From: Robiginitalea marina
Lineage (GTDB): Bacteria > Bacteroidota > Bacteroidia > Flavobacteriales > Flavobacteriaceae
Direction: 5' to 3'
Assembly (NCBI RefSeq): GCF_024006985.1
Contig: NZ_JAMXIB010000006.1
Coordinates: 179,237 to 243,236, forward strand
Length of the DNA: 64,000 nucleotides
Part shown: positions 43,135 through 52,519 of the stretch, piece after piece
Layout of the letters: each line of letters opens with the position of its first letter
Numbering within the stretch: the first letter of the stretch is position 1
Translations under genes and position numbers: made by a program
Notes under the pieces: generated by a model
Databases searched by the model: none
Told to the model about the DNA's origin: nothing
The model's input: the letters and a program-made list of their open reading frames with translations, nothing else

Positions 43135-44697
43135 ATGAAAAACCGGATCCAAACCCTCCTGATCGCACTCAGCTTACTGATACAACCCCTGTCCGGCATC
43201 AGGGCGCAAGGCGTAGAGGCAGTCGTATCCCAAATTGAAACCGAAGCCACGGAAAATTCACAGTTGCAGGCGCTTGCCCATGAGCTCATGGATGTTATTG
43301 GCCCACGGCTGGTGGGCACCCCACAAATGAAAAAAGCCCATGACTGGGCCGTCCAGACCTTTTCTGGCTGGGGCATTGAGGCCTCCAACGAACCCTGGGG
43401 CACCTGGCGCGGCTGGGAACGCGGGATTTGCCACATCGACCTGCTGGCCCCCAGGGTAGTATCCCTGCACGGCAGGCAACTGGCCTGGAGCCCGGCCACC
43501 CCGCCAGGCGGGATCACCGCCGGGGTCATTACCCTGCCCATGGTTGCGGACTCCCTTGCCTTTGCACGGTGGCTCCCCCAGGCCCGCGGGAAATGGGTTT
43601 GCGTTTCCATGCCCCAGATTACGGGGCGGCCCGATGAGAACTGGGAAGAGTTTGCCACAGAGGAATCGTTTGAAAAAATGAAAAGCCGCCGGGAAGCGGA
43701 AACCGCCGCCTGGCAACAAAACCTGCGCAATTCCGGGTATACCGCCCAAACCCTGAATCAGGCCCTGGAAGCCGCCGGGGCAGCCGGCATCCTGCAATCG
43801 AGGTGGTCCAATGCCTTCGGGGCCAATAAAATCTTCAGTGCGAACACCGAAAAAATCGCGGTAGTGGACCTGTCCCTGGAAGATTATGGTATGGTGTACC
43901 GTATGGCGGAGCATGGGGATGAGCCCAAAATCCGGGTTGTGGCGGAATCCAGGGAACTCGGCAGGGTGCCGACCTTCAACACCATTGCGGTGCTGCCCGG
44001 AAAGGAGCTTCCCGATGAATACGTGGTTCTGTCGGCCCATTTCGATTCCTGGGACGGGGGCACCGGCGCCACCGACAACGGTACCGGGACCCTGACGATG
44101 ATGGAAGCGGCCCGGATCCTGAAAAAAGTATACCCCAACCCCAGGCGCACCATTGTGGTGGGGCTCTGGGGCAGCGAAGAACAGGGGTTGAATGGCTCCA
44201 GGGCCTACGTGGAGGACCACCCCGAAGTAGTCGCCGGGTTGCAGGCGCTTTTTAACCAGGACAACGGTACCGGAAGGGTGGTGCGCATAAACGGGCAGGG
44301 ATTCCTCCATGCCTATGCCTTCCTGGGGCGCTGGCTTGGGGCCGTCCCCGACTCCATCACCCGGCATATCGAAACCACCTTTCCCGGCAACCCTGGGCGC
44401 GGGGGGTCTGATTACGCTTCATTCGTCGCCCACGGGGCCCCGGCCTTCTCGCTGTCTTCCCTGAGCTGGAGCTACTGGAATTACACCTGGCATACCAACC
44501 TTGACACGTATGACAAGATCGTCTTTGACGACGTGCGGAACAATGTGATCCTTACTGCTGTTCTGGCCTACATGGCCAGCGAAGACCCGCAGCGCACCTC
44601 CCGGGAACAGGCGGAATTGCCGCTGGACCCCGAAACGGGCAAACCGCGCGAATGGCCGACCCCCAGGGCGCCAAACCGGGAAGGAGGCAGGGAATAA
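43135..44697 (+). CDS. Secreted M28 family zinc peptidase
   Basis: 520 residues from the ATG at 43135, giving a signal peptide (KNRIQTLLIALSLLIQPLSG). Upstream open frame crosses ssb and is not used. The M28 motifs are SAHFDSWDGGTGATDNG (His and Asp metal ligands), LWGSEEQGLNGS (catalytic Glu pair), FNQDNGTGR and YTWHTNLDTY. It is an aminopeptidase/carboxypeptidase-type enzyme in the periplasm or outside. The next gene follows 79 bases later. Confidence 0.92.
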   Translation: MKNRIQTLLIALSLLIQPLSGIRAQGVEAVVSQIETEATENSQLQALAHELMDVIGPRLVGTPQMKKAHDWAVQTFSGWGIEASNEPWGTWRGWERGICHIDLLAPRVVSLHGRQLAWSPATPPGGITAGVITLPMVADSLAFARWLPQARGKWVCVSMPQITGRPDENWEEFATEESFEKMKSRREAETAAWQQNLRNSGYTAQTLNQALEAAGAAGILQSRWSNAFGANKIFSANTEKIAVVDLSLEDYGMVYRMAEHGDEPKIRVVAESRELGRVPTFNTIAVLPGKELPDEYVVLSAHFDSWDGGTGATDNGTGTLTMMEAARILKKVYPNPRRTIVVGLWGSEEQGLNGSRAYVEDHPEVVAGLQALFNQDNGTGRVVRINGQGFLHAYAFLGRWLGAVPDSITRHIETTFPGNPGRGGSDYASFVAHGAPAFSLSSLSWSYWNYTWHTNLDTYDKIVFDDVRNNVILTAVLAYMASEDPQRTSREQAELPLDPETGKPREWPTPRAPNREGGRE

Positions 44698-44776
44698 GGC
44701 GGCCGGCAATTTTCAACAAATGCCCAGGGGCCCCTCGGGCATCCTTCAATGATCGAATAACCTTAAATCTTCAAGT

Positions 44777-47700
44777 ATGAGAAAACTTTTCCTCACGGCT
44801 TCGGCCCTCCTGATGGTCCTTGCGGTAGCCTATCCCCAGCGCAGAAAACAGAATCCCGCCCCAGCCGTTTTGGCAGATACCCTTTTCCATGGGATGAAAT
44901 GGCGCAACATCGGCCCCTTCAGGGGTGGGAGGTCTGTGGCAGCCACCGGGGTTGCCAGCCAGCCGGGAACCTATTATATGGGCAGCACCGGGGGTGGCGT
45001 ATGGAAAACCACCGATGACGGCCTGCACTGGAAAAACATCTCTGACGGTTTTTTCAAAACGGGCACGGTTGGGGACATCGCCGTGAGCGAAAGCAACCCC
45101 AACCTGGTGCTGGTAGGCATGGGCGAACACGCCGCACGCGGGGTGATGACCTCCATGGGCGACGGGGTCTACCTGTCAAGGGACGCCGGACAGACCTGGA
45201 CGCACCTTGGACTCGACAAGAGCCGGCACATTTCGGATGTGATCATACACCCCAGGGATGAAAATACCTTCTATGTCGCGGTACAGGGGCCCCAATACGG
45301 GCCCGGCGAAGAAAGGGGCGTATACCGGTCTACCGACGGGGGGGCTAGCTGGGAGCGGGTACTCTATGTTAACCCGACCACGGGAGCCTCTTCCCTCAGC
45401 ATGGACCCGAACAACCCCCTGGTGCTGTATGCAGCCCTGTGGGACCACCAGCGCTATCCATGGACCATGAAGTCAGGGGGGGCAGGATCCGGGCTGTACA
45501 AATCCACGGACGGGGGCACCCGGTGGGAAAAACTTAAGGAAGGACTCCCTGAAGCCTTTGGGAAAGCGGGGATTTCCGCTTCCGGGGCCCAACCGGGCCT
45601 GGTTTACGCCGTAATTGAGGCGGAAGGCGAGAAATCAGGGGTTTACCGCTCCGACGATTGGGGAAAAAAGTGGCGGCAGGTGAACCGCGACCGCATCAAC
45701 GTGACCCGTTCCTGGTACTATATGGAAATCTTTGCAGACCCGCAACAGGCCGAAACAGTCTATGTCCTCAATGCGCCCGTGACACGCTCCATTGACGGGG
45801 GCAAGACCTTCCAGCCCCTGCCTACTCCCCACGGCGACAACCACGACCTCTGGATCAACCCTTCCGACAACCGGAAGATGATCAATGCCAATGACGGCGG
45901 GGCAAACATCTCCAACAATGCCGGCAAAAGCTGGAGCACCCAGGAAAACCAGCCTACCGCCCAGTTTTACCGGGTCATCACCGACAACCTCTTCCCGTAC
46001 CAGGTATACGGCGGGCAACAGGACAATTCCGCCATCGCCATCGTGAGCCGCACCAACGACGGGGGGATTGACTGGAAGGACTGGCATTCCGTGGCCGGTT
46101 GTGAAAGCGCCTACCTGGCCTTTGACCCCGACAACCCTGAGGTGGTCTTTGGCGGGTGTTACCAGGGGATCATCGAAAAATGGGTGAAGGCGACCCGCGA
46201 AGGCAAGCCCATAAAGGAATACCCGGAGCTTTCCCTGGGGAATGCCCCTGAAAATTTCAAATACCGCTATAACTGGAATGCCCCAATATTGGCCGACCCA
46301 CATGACCCTTCGATCATCTACCACGCCGGGAACGTGGTCTTCCGGTCTGAAGATGCCGGCCAGCACTGGACGGTGATCAGCCCCGACCTGACCCGGGACG
46401 AGCCCGAAAAGCAGGGGCCCGGGGGAATTCCTTACACCAATGAGGCCGCGGGGGGCGAAAACTACAATACCATCATGTACCTGGCCGCCTCGCCCCACGA
46501 AAAAGGGGTGCTCTGGGCCGGCAGCGATGACGGGCTGGTACACCTGACCCGAAACGGGGGAACTTCCTGGGAAAACGTAACCCCCGAAGGCATGGAAGAA
46601 GGCATCGTCAACAGCATTGAGGTGTCTCCCCACGACCCGGCCACGGCGTACCTGGTGCTGATGCGCTATAAATTCATGGACCTCAACCCTTATGTCTACA
46701 AGACTACGGATTACGGCAAAAGCTGGTCGCTGCAGGTGCGCGGGCTGGAAGACCCCAACGGCTTTGTAAGGGTAGTCCGCGAAGACCCCAACAGGCCCGG
46801 CCTCCTTTACGCCGGTACTGAAACAGGGTTATACCTTTCTTTCAACGGCGGGGGGTACTGGCAACCCTTCCAGTTGAACCTGCCCGTGGTCCCCATCACG
46901 GACCTAACCTTTCGCCACAACGACCTGATCGCATCAACCGCAGGCCGTGCCTTCTGGATCCTGGACGACCTTTCTGTCCTGCAGCAGCAAAGGCAGGAAG
47001 GCAGCGGGATATTCCTGGCGGCCCCCAGGGACACCTACCGCTTCGAGGGGGGATATTCCGAAACCCCGGCCCCGGGCCTCGGACAAAACCCCAGATCGGG
47101 GGTAATCCTAGACTACTACCTCCCCAAGGCGCCTGATTCCACCGGGGTGACCCTGGAAATACTGCAGGGTGACCAGGTGGTCCGGACCTATTCCAGCCTG
47201 CCCGAAAAGGACTTCAAAACCTGGCCCGGGGGCCCGCCAAAACCCGAAGTCCTCCCTGCCAAACCAGGCTATAACCGCTTTGTCTGGGATTTTCGAAGGG
47301 ATGCCCTGCCAGCGGTCGAAAAGGTTTTTGTAATGGGTGACTACCGGGGTTCCCGCCTGGCTCCAGGGCGCTACACGGCACGACTGAGCTCAGGAGCTGA
47401 AAAAATCGAGCGCGAATTTACCCTTTTGCCGCATCCGGGGGTGGAGGCCAGCCCTGCAGACTACCAGGAGCAACAGGCTACCCTGTTGGCCATCGAAGGG
47501 GCCATTGGGGAGATGCACCAGGGGGTGAACCGCCTCCGCTCGGTAAGCCGGCAATTAAAGGCCCAGGAGAAGCTCCTGGCCGGAAACCCGGAAGCCGCGG
47601 CCCTGGTGGAAAAAGGGAAGGCCCTGATGGAACGCATCAGCGCCTGGGAGGAATCCCTTATACAGCCGAAGCAGGAAACCTTCCAGGACGTCATCAATTT

Positions 47701-47920
47701 CAACAACCGCCTCAATGCGGAATTAATGGAATTAAAGGCATTTGTAGATGTTGCCGAACCCAAGGTTACCCAAGGGGCAAAGGAACGCCTGGCCGACCTG
47801 CTGAAGGAGTGGGAAAGCCTCAAAACGGAACAGCAGGGGATCGTCCGCGAGGGGATGGCCGAATATAACCAGCTGTATCTCCAGCTGGGACTGCCTGCCC
47901 TGATCATGGAAGAAGAGTAG
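44777..47920 (+). CDS. Secreted Asp-box (BNR/sortilin-like) propeller protein
   Basis: 1047 residues with a signal peptide. The N-terminal two thirds form a propeller with about ten Asp-box motifs such as TTDDGLHW, SRDAGQTW, STDGGASW, SEDAGQHW and TTDYGKSW. The last third, from about 740, is a beta domain plus a coiled region (NRLNAELMELKAF). Such proteins are common in marine Bacteroidota and are often labelled glycosyl hydrolase, but no sialidase active site is evident. It follows the peptidase; substrate handling outside the cell is likely. Confidence 0.85.
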   Translation: MRKLFLTASALLMVLAVAYPQRRKQNPAPAVLADTLFHGMKWRNIGPFRGGRSVAATGVASQPGTYYMGSTGGGVWKTTDDGLHWKNISDGFFKTGTVGDIAVSESNPNLVLVGMGEHAARGVMTSMGDGVYLSRDAGQTWTHLGLDKSRHISDVIIHPRDENTFYVAVQGPQYGPGEERGVYRSTDGGASWERVLYVNPTTGASSLSMDPNNPLVLYAALWDHQRYPWTMKSGGAGSGLYKSTDGGTRWEKLKEGLPEAFGKAGISASGAQPGLVYAVIEAEGEKSGVYRSDDWGKKWRQVNRDRINVTRSWYYMEIFADPQQAETVYVLNAPVTRSIDGGKTFQPLPTPHGDNHDLWINPSDNRKMINANDGGANISNNAGKSWSTQENQPTAQFYRVITDNLFPYQVYGGQQDNSAIAIVSRTNDGGIDWKDWHSVAGCESAYLAFDPDNPEVVFGGCYQGIIEKWVKATREGKPIKEYPELSLGNAPENFKYRYNWNAPILADPHDPSIIYHAGNVVFRSEDAGQHWTVISPDLTRDEPEKQGPGGIPYTNEAAGGENYNTIMYLAASPHEKGVLWAGSDDGLVHLTRNGGTSWENVTPEGMEEGIVNSIEVSPHDPATAYLVLMRYKFMDLNPYVYKTTDYGKSWSLQVRGLEDPNGFVRVVREDPNRPGLLYAGTETGLYLSFNGGGYWQPFQLNLPVVPITDLTFRHNDLIASTAGRAFWILDDLSVLQQQRQEGSGIFLAAPRDTYRFEGGYSETPAPGLGQNPRSGVILDYYLPKAPDSTGVTLEILQGDQVVRTYSSLPEKDFKTWPGGPPKPEVLPAKPGYNRFVWDFRRDALPAVEKVFVMGDYRGSRLAPGRYTARLSSGAEKIEREFTLLPHPGVEASPADYQEQQATLLAIEGAIGEMHQGVNRLRSVSRQLKAQEKLLAGNPEAAALVEKGKALMERISAWEESLIQPKQETFQDVINFNNRLNAELMELKAFVDVAEPKVTQGAKERLADLLKEWESLKTEQQGIVREGMAEYNQLYLQLGLPALIMEEE

Positions 47921-47935
47921 CCCGCCCCGGACAGG

Positions 47936-47990
47936 AAAAAGCCGGGCCCCGGGAGGTAATTCCCTCCGGGGCCCGGCTTATCTTTTTTTA
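47936..47990. terminator. Bidirectional terminator between the propeller gene and the CBS gene
   Basis: A strong stem, AAGCCGGGCCCCGGGAGG pairing with CCTCCGGGGCCCGGCTT with one bulge, is flanked by AAAAA on one side and TTTTTTT on the other, so it can serve both converging genes. Confidence 0.9.
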
Positions 47991-47997
47991 CCCCTGG

Positions 47998-48468
47998 TTA
48001 TTTCCAGTTCTGGGCGTTGAGCTTAAGGGCCGCAATAACGATGTCCTTACGGCTGATCTGCCCGATCAGCAGGCCGTCCTTCATGACCGGCAGCCGCCGG
48101 CGGTTGTTTTTATGGAAAACCCCTGCGGCATCGAAAATACTCATGTCGTGCGGGATGGTATCCACATTTTTGGTCATAAAGGATTCCACGCTTTTGTCCA
48201 GGATAGGCTGGTTGAAATAACGGCTCTCCGAAATCTGTTTCATGCAGTCGGCCTCAGAAATGATCCCTACCAGAAACCCATTATCATCCAAGACAGGCCC
48301 CCCGGAGATCCGGTGTTTCGTGAACGCCTCCATTACCTCCAGAATCGACTGGTCGGGCCTGAAGGTCACGAGCTTTCTGGACATATAGTCGGTAACCAGG
48401 ATGGGGGCGTCATATTCCTTCTTTGACGCCTCCCTGGACCTGCGGCCCTGAAAACTTTTTATGCCCAT
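47998..48468 (-). CDS. CBS-domain protein
   Basis: 156 residues with a basic N-terminal 25-residue stretch and two CBS domains (about 30-90 and 95-150), the first carrying APILVTDYMSRKLVTFRPDQ and the second PVMKDGLLIGQISRKDIV. CBS pairs bind adenine nucleotides and sense energy state. There is no fused enzyme domain and the partner is unknown. Confidence 0.9.
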   Translation of the reverse strand: MGIKSFQGRRSREASKKEYDAPILVTDYMSRKLVTFRPDQSILEVMEAFTKHRISGGPVLDDNGFLVGIISEADCMKQISESRYFNQPILDKSVESFMTKNVDTIPHDMSIFDAAGVFHKNNRRRLPVMKDGLLIGQISRKDIVIAALKLNAQNWK

Positions 48469-48499
48469 ACTATTGCTTTTTAAAGGATTAGGTAATTAC

Positions 48500-48507
48500 T
48501 AAAGATA
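48500..48507 (-). promoter_or_regulatory. -7 promoter-like box (TATCTTTA) for the CBS gene
   Basis: A 7 of 8 match to TAnnTTTG on the minus strand, 31 bases before the ATG at 48468. Confidence 0.45.
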
Positions 48508-48569
48508 CCAATTTCCCCTGTACTTCCTAAAATTAAGTCGATAAAATACAACGGGCCTTGAGAATTTCA

Positions 48570-48577
48570 TACTTTTA
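48570..48577 (+). promoter_or_regulatory. -7 promoter-like box (TACTTTTA) for the membrane M28 peptidase
   Basis: A 7 of 8 match to TAnnTTTG, 17 bases before the ATG at 48595. Confidence 0.4.
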
Positions 48578-48594
48578 AAAGTCAAAGCACACCC

Positions 48595-50880
48595 ATGAAG
48601 CCAACCGTTTCCGTCCTAACTTTTCTGGGGTTCCTGGGCCTTTCCTATTGGGCCTTCCTGGCAGCCACCCCCCCCTATACCCCCGACTCAGGGCTGCCGG
48701 AATCTGAATTTTCGACCGACCGGGCCATGGAGCACGTCAAAAGCATTTCCACCCGGCCCCATGGGGTCGGCTTCCCGGCCCACAGCGAGGTACGCCGGTA
48801 TCTTGTGGAACAATTGAAGGCCATGGGCCTGGAGCCACAGATCCAGAGCGGCTACACTGCCGGGGACTGGGGAAACCTCAGCAAGGCTGTCAACATCCTG
48901 GCGCGGATTCCGGGGACGAAACGGGGCAAAGCCCTGGTCCTCCTCTCCCACTACGACAGCAGCCCTCACTCCTCCTTTGGGGCCAGCGATGCGGGCAGCG
49001 GGGTAGCGACCATCCTGGAGGGGGTACGGGCCTCTCTCGCCCGGGGCAAAGCCCACCAAAACGATATCATAATCCTCTTCACCGATGCAGAAGAACTGGG
49101 CCTGAACGGGGCCGACCTCTTTGTGAACCAACACCCATGGACCAGGGATGCCGGCCTGGTCCTGAATTTTGAAGCCCGGGGCAGCGGAGGCGCCTCCTAC
49201 ATGCTGATCGAGACCAACCGGGGCAATGCCAAACTGATCGAGGCCTTCTCCGAAGCAGACCCCCCCTACCCGGTGGCGAATTCCCTGGCCTACAGCATCT
49301 ATAAAATGCTGCCCAACGACACGGACCTCACGGTGTTCCGCGAAGATGCCGACATAGAAGGCTTCAATTTTGCCTTTATCGACGACCATTACGACTACCA
49401 CACCGCCCTTGACCGGGCCGACCGCCTCGACCCGGGCACCCTGGCCCACCAGGGGTCGTACCTGATGCCCCTGCTGGCGTATTTCGCAGAGGCAGACCTC
49501 TCGGCCCTAAAAAGCCTCGACGACCGGATCTATTTCAATGTACCCCTTTTCGGGCAGGTTTCCTATCCCTTCGAATGGATCTGGCCCCTGATGGCCCTGG
49601 CTGGAGTCCTTTTCCTGTCCATCCTGGGGTATGGTTTCAGGAGCGGTAAATTGCGCCTGAAAGGGGTCGCCGCAGGCTTTGCCCCCCTGGGGCTTCTCCT
49701 GGCTTTGAACGGCCTGGCCGGATATTTCGCCTGGCCCCTCCTGAAAGCCCTGTATCCGGCCTATGCCGATATGCTCCACGGCTTCACCTACAACGGCCAC
49801 CTTTACATCGCGGCCTGGAGCGCCCTGGCCCTGGGGCTTTGTTTCTGGGCCTACTCTCTCTTCCAGAAAATCGCCCTGCGCGACCTCCTGGTGGCCCCCA
49901 CCCTTTTTGTCCTGTTGCTTTGTGCAGGGCTCAGCGCATATTTGCCCGGGGCGGCCTTTTTCCTCATCCCGGCCTTCGGCCTGCTCCTCGGGTGGATGAT
50001 CGTGCTCTCGCAGGACTACCCCAACCCCTACCTCCTCGCATTCCTGGGCCTTCCCGCCCTGTGGGTGTTTGCGCCTTTTGTGCAGATGTTGCCCGTGGGC
50101 CTGGGCCTGAAGATGATGGTGGGCAGCACGATCATGTGCTCCCTGATTTTCCTCCTGTTGCTGCCCACCCTTGGGGCCTATCCGAAAAAAAGGAAATTTG
50201 CCCTGGCCGGGGGCGTCGCCTTCCTGGCCCTCATGCTGGGGGCCCACATAAAGAGCGGTTTTGCACAGGATACGCCCAAACCCACAAGCCTGCTTTACGT
50301 AAAGGACCTCGACCGCGACACAGCCCACTGGGCCACCTATGAAAAGGTGCCTTCGCCATGGACCCTTGCCTTTTTGGGGTCTGCTGCCGGGCCCCCGGAT
50401 CCCGGGCAGGCAGGTACGCTTAGCAGCAAATACGGCACCGGGTTTTCCTTCGTTAGCCAGGCGCCCGTAAAGGCAATTCCGGCTCCTGAAATCACTGTCC
50501 TTTCGGATACGCTGCTGGGGGGCCAACGGGTCATTGACCTGCGGATCGAACCCCGGAGGGATGTGAACCGGCTGGAAGTTTTTACGGGCAATACCCCCCT
50601 TACGGCCGCTGCGGTAAATGGGATTGCGCTTTCGGAATTCTACCTCAACAACCGGAGGGGAGGGAAACTGGTAACCCATTACATCAGCGATAATGACCCT
50701 ACGGAGCTCAGGCTGGAATTCCCCGCCGGGGAACCGCTGGAACTCACCCTTTATGAAGGTTCCAATAACTTGCTGGAAAACCCGCTATTCACTGTCCCGC
50801 CCCGTCCGGCCGAAAACATCCCCATGCCCTTTGTGCTCAATGATGCGGTCCTGCTGATCAAAAAACTGCGTTTTGACTAA
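48595..50880 (+). CDS. Membrane-anchored M28 peptidase (ER-metallopeptidase-1-like)
   Basis: 761 residues. An N-terminal membrane anchor is followed by an M28 peptidase domain (30-290): LSHYDSSPHSSFGASDAGSG, TDAEELGLNGADLF, LNFEARGSGG and DYHTALDRAD carry the metal and catalytic residues. From about 320 to 560 follow 7-8 membrane helices, and a beta-rich domain ends the protein. The plan resembles eukaryotic vacuolar/ER-type M28 proteases. The active side is probably periplasmic. Substrate unknown. It overlaps the next gene by 8 bases. Confidence 0.9.
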   Translation: MKPTVSVLTFLGFLGLSYWAFLAATPPYTPDSGLPESEFSTDRAMEHVKSISTRPHGVGFPAHSEVRRYLVEQLKAMGLEPQIQSGYTAGDWGNLSKAVNILARIPGTKRGKALVLLSHYDSSPHSSFGASDAGSGVATILEGVRASLARGKAHQNDIIILFTDAEELGLNGADLFVNQHPWTRDAGLVLNFEARGSGGASYMLIETNRGNAKLIEAFSEADPPYPVANSLAYSIYKMLPNDTDLTVFREDADIEGFNFAFIDDHYDYHTALDRADRLDPGTLAHQGSYLMPLLAYFAEADLSALKSLDDRIYFNVPLFGQVSYPFEWIWPLMALAGVLFLSILGYGFRSGKLRLKGVAAGFAPLGLLLALNGLAGYFAWPLLKALYPAYADMLHGFTYNGHLYIAAWSALALGLCFWAYSLFQKIALRDLLVAPTLFVLLLCAGLSAYLPGAAFFLIPAFGLLLGWMIVLSQDYPNPYLLAFLGLPALWVFAPFVQMLPVGLGLKMMVGSTIMCSLIFLLLLPTLGAYPKKRKFALAGGVAFLALMLGAHIKSGFAQDTPKPTSLLYVKDLDRDTAHWATYEKVPSPWTLAFLGSAAGPPDPGQAGTLSSKYGTGFSFVSQAPVKAIPAPEITVLSDTLLGGQRVIDLRIEPRRDVNRLEVFTGNTPLTAAAVNGIALSEFYLNNRRGGKLVTHYISDNDPTELRLEFPAGEPLELTLYEGSNNLLENPLFTVPPRPAENIPMPFVLNDAVLLIKKLRFD

Positions 50881-51718
50881 GGCGGTGGGAATCCTGGGGT
50901 GCGGCTGGCTGGGAACCCCGCTTGCCGTAAGGCTCCGGCAGCAGGGATTCCCCGTCCGCGGCACGACCACCCAACCGGAAAAATTGCCTTCCCTGGAGGC
51001 GCTGGGCATAGAAGCCTTTCGCCTGGTCGTTGGTGAAAAAGGGATTGAAGGCCCTGTGGAGGCCTTCCTGAATGGACTCCATTGCCTGGTAGTGGACATC
51101 CCGCCAGGCCTCAGGGCCGACCCGGAAAGCGACTTTGCCGCCAGGGCTTCCACCCTGCAACGCGCCCTGGAAGAAACCAGGGTCCCGCACCTGGTATTCG
51201 TAAGCAGCACCTCGGTGTTTGGACAGGAACAGGGGGAAGTCAGCGAGGCCGATAAAGCCATTCCAGATTCTGAAAGCGGCCGCCAGTTGCTGGAGGCGGA
51301 AAACCTGCTGCTGGCCGACCCCAGCCGCCTGACCCAGGTCGTACGCCCCGGAGGCCTGTTGGGCCCGGACCGGCACCCGGTAAGGGTGCTGAGCGGCAGG
51401 GAATTCCGGGCAGGGGGCAACCAGCGGGTTAACCTCATCCGGCGCGAAGACCTCCTTGAGGCCTTGATGGCGCTGATATCCGGCGCATTCCCTCCCGGGA
51501 TCTACCATGCGGTTTACCCGGAACACCCTGCCAAAAGGGCCTATTACACCCGGGAGGCGCATGCCCTGGGAGTGCCGCCCCCGCTTTATGGAGGCTCGCC
51601 CGGGCCGCCGACTGGCAAACAAGTACTCAGCAACCGGTTTGCCGCACACGGGGTCCGCTTTACCCATTCCATTTATTCCGATGACCACGGCTGGCATCCC
51701 GCCCCGGGGGGCGATTAG
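50873..51718 (+). CDS. NAD(P)-binding SDR-type epimerase-like protein (YeeZ-like)
   Basis: 281 residues if the TTG at 50873 is used; a GTG at 50885 would shorten it by four. The dinucleotide motif is GILGCGWLGTPLA near the N-terminus. The extended-SDR region has FVSSTSVFGQEQGE and the VVRPGGLLGPDRHPV stretch; the classic YxxxK is not clear, so catalysis is doubtful. The substrate is unknown. It overlaps the upstream peptidase gene by 8 bases. Confidence 0.7.
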   Translation: MTKAVGILGCGWLGTPLAVRLRQQGFPVRGTTTQPEKLPSLEALGIEAFRLVVGEKGIEGPVEAFLNGLHCLVVDIPPGLRADPESDFAARASTLQRALEETRVPHLVFVSSTSVFGQEQGEVSEADKAIPDSESGRQLLEAENLLLADPSRLTQVVRPGGLLGPDRHPVRVLSGREFRAGGNQRVNLIRREDLLEALMALISGAFPPGIYHAVYPEHPAKRAYYTREAHALGVPPPLYGGSPGPPTGKQVLSNRFAAHGVRFTHSIYSDDHGWHPAPGGD

Positions 51719-51754
51719 CCCACCGGGAAGTGCCCTTGCCTGCCAAAAAAAATG

Positions 51755-51762
51755 TAGCTTTG
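51755..51762 (+). promoter_or_regulatory. -7 promoter box (TAGCTTTG) for the TPR gene
   Basis: An exact TAnnTTTG match, with CTTG 17 bases upstream as a -33 element, 21 bases before the ATG at 51784. Confidence 0.7.
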
Positions 51763-51783
51763 TCGTCCTAAAACGAAGTAACC

Positions 51784-52485
51784 ATGAAGAAGCTCCTCGT
51801 GATCCTTTTCGGTGCAATAAGCCTCGTTGCACAGGCGCAGAGCCAGGCCGACCTCCTTGGGCACTACCAGGACTATTACCGGCAAATGCGCCTTCAGGGC
51901 GATGTGCAGGGGGTCATCAATGCCCTGACTCACCTGAACCTGCTGGACCCTTCGCCGGCACGGCTCGATACCCTCGCTTACGTTTACACGAACAACAACC
52001 AGCACATGCAGGCCCTGAACACCATCGGCATTGAACGGAACCCTGAGGATTCCGACCTGGCCCTGCAGGTAAAGGCAGTTTCCTTAAAGGCACTGAACCA
52101 GCCCAGACGCGCCCTGGAGCAGTTCCAACTCATGTATGAACGCGGCCCCAACCCTTATCTGGCCTATGAAATTGCCGACCTGAAAATACAGGTTGGCGAT
52201 AGCCCTGGGTCGCTTTCGGAGATAGAATACGGGATTTCGAATGCCACAGACGATATGAAATACGCCTTTTATGAAAGGCAGCAACCTTATGAAGTCCCCC
52301 TGAAAGCGGCTTTTGTGCACCTGAAGGGCCTGGCGCAGTTCAACATGGACAAAAACAACATAGACCAGGCCATTGCCAGTTTTGACGAAGCCCTGGCCAT
52401 GGCGCCGAATTTCAACCTGGCCAGCCTCAGCAAACAGGCCCTGGAATCGCGCAAGCAAACCCCGGAGGATCCCAAACAGGAATAA
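51784..52485 (+). CDS. Secreted tetratricopeptide-repeat protein
   Basis: 233 residues with a signal peptide (MKKLLVILFGAISLVAQAQS) and TPR-like repeats, for example GDVQGVINALTHLNLLDPSP and NNIDQAIASFDEALAMAPNF. Probably a periplasmic scaffold. It has its own promoter box, converges on the trehalase gene, and I see no catalytic motif. Confidence 0.75.
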   Translation: MKKLLVILFGAISLVAQAQSQADLLGHYQDYYRQMRLQGDVQGVINALTHLNLLDPSPARLDTLAYVYTNNNQHMQALNTIGIERNPEDSDLALQVKAVSLKALNQPRRALEQFQLMYERGPNPYLAYEIADLKIQVGDSPGSLSEIEYGISNATDDMKYAFYERQQPYEVPLKAAFVHLKGLAQFNMDKNNIDQAIASFDEALAMAPNFNLASLSKQALESRKQTPEDPKQE

Positions 52486-52519
52486 TTGCGAAAAGGGGCG
52501 CTTCGCCCAGGGGAAAGCG

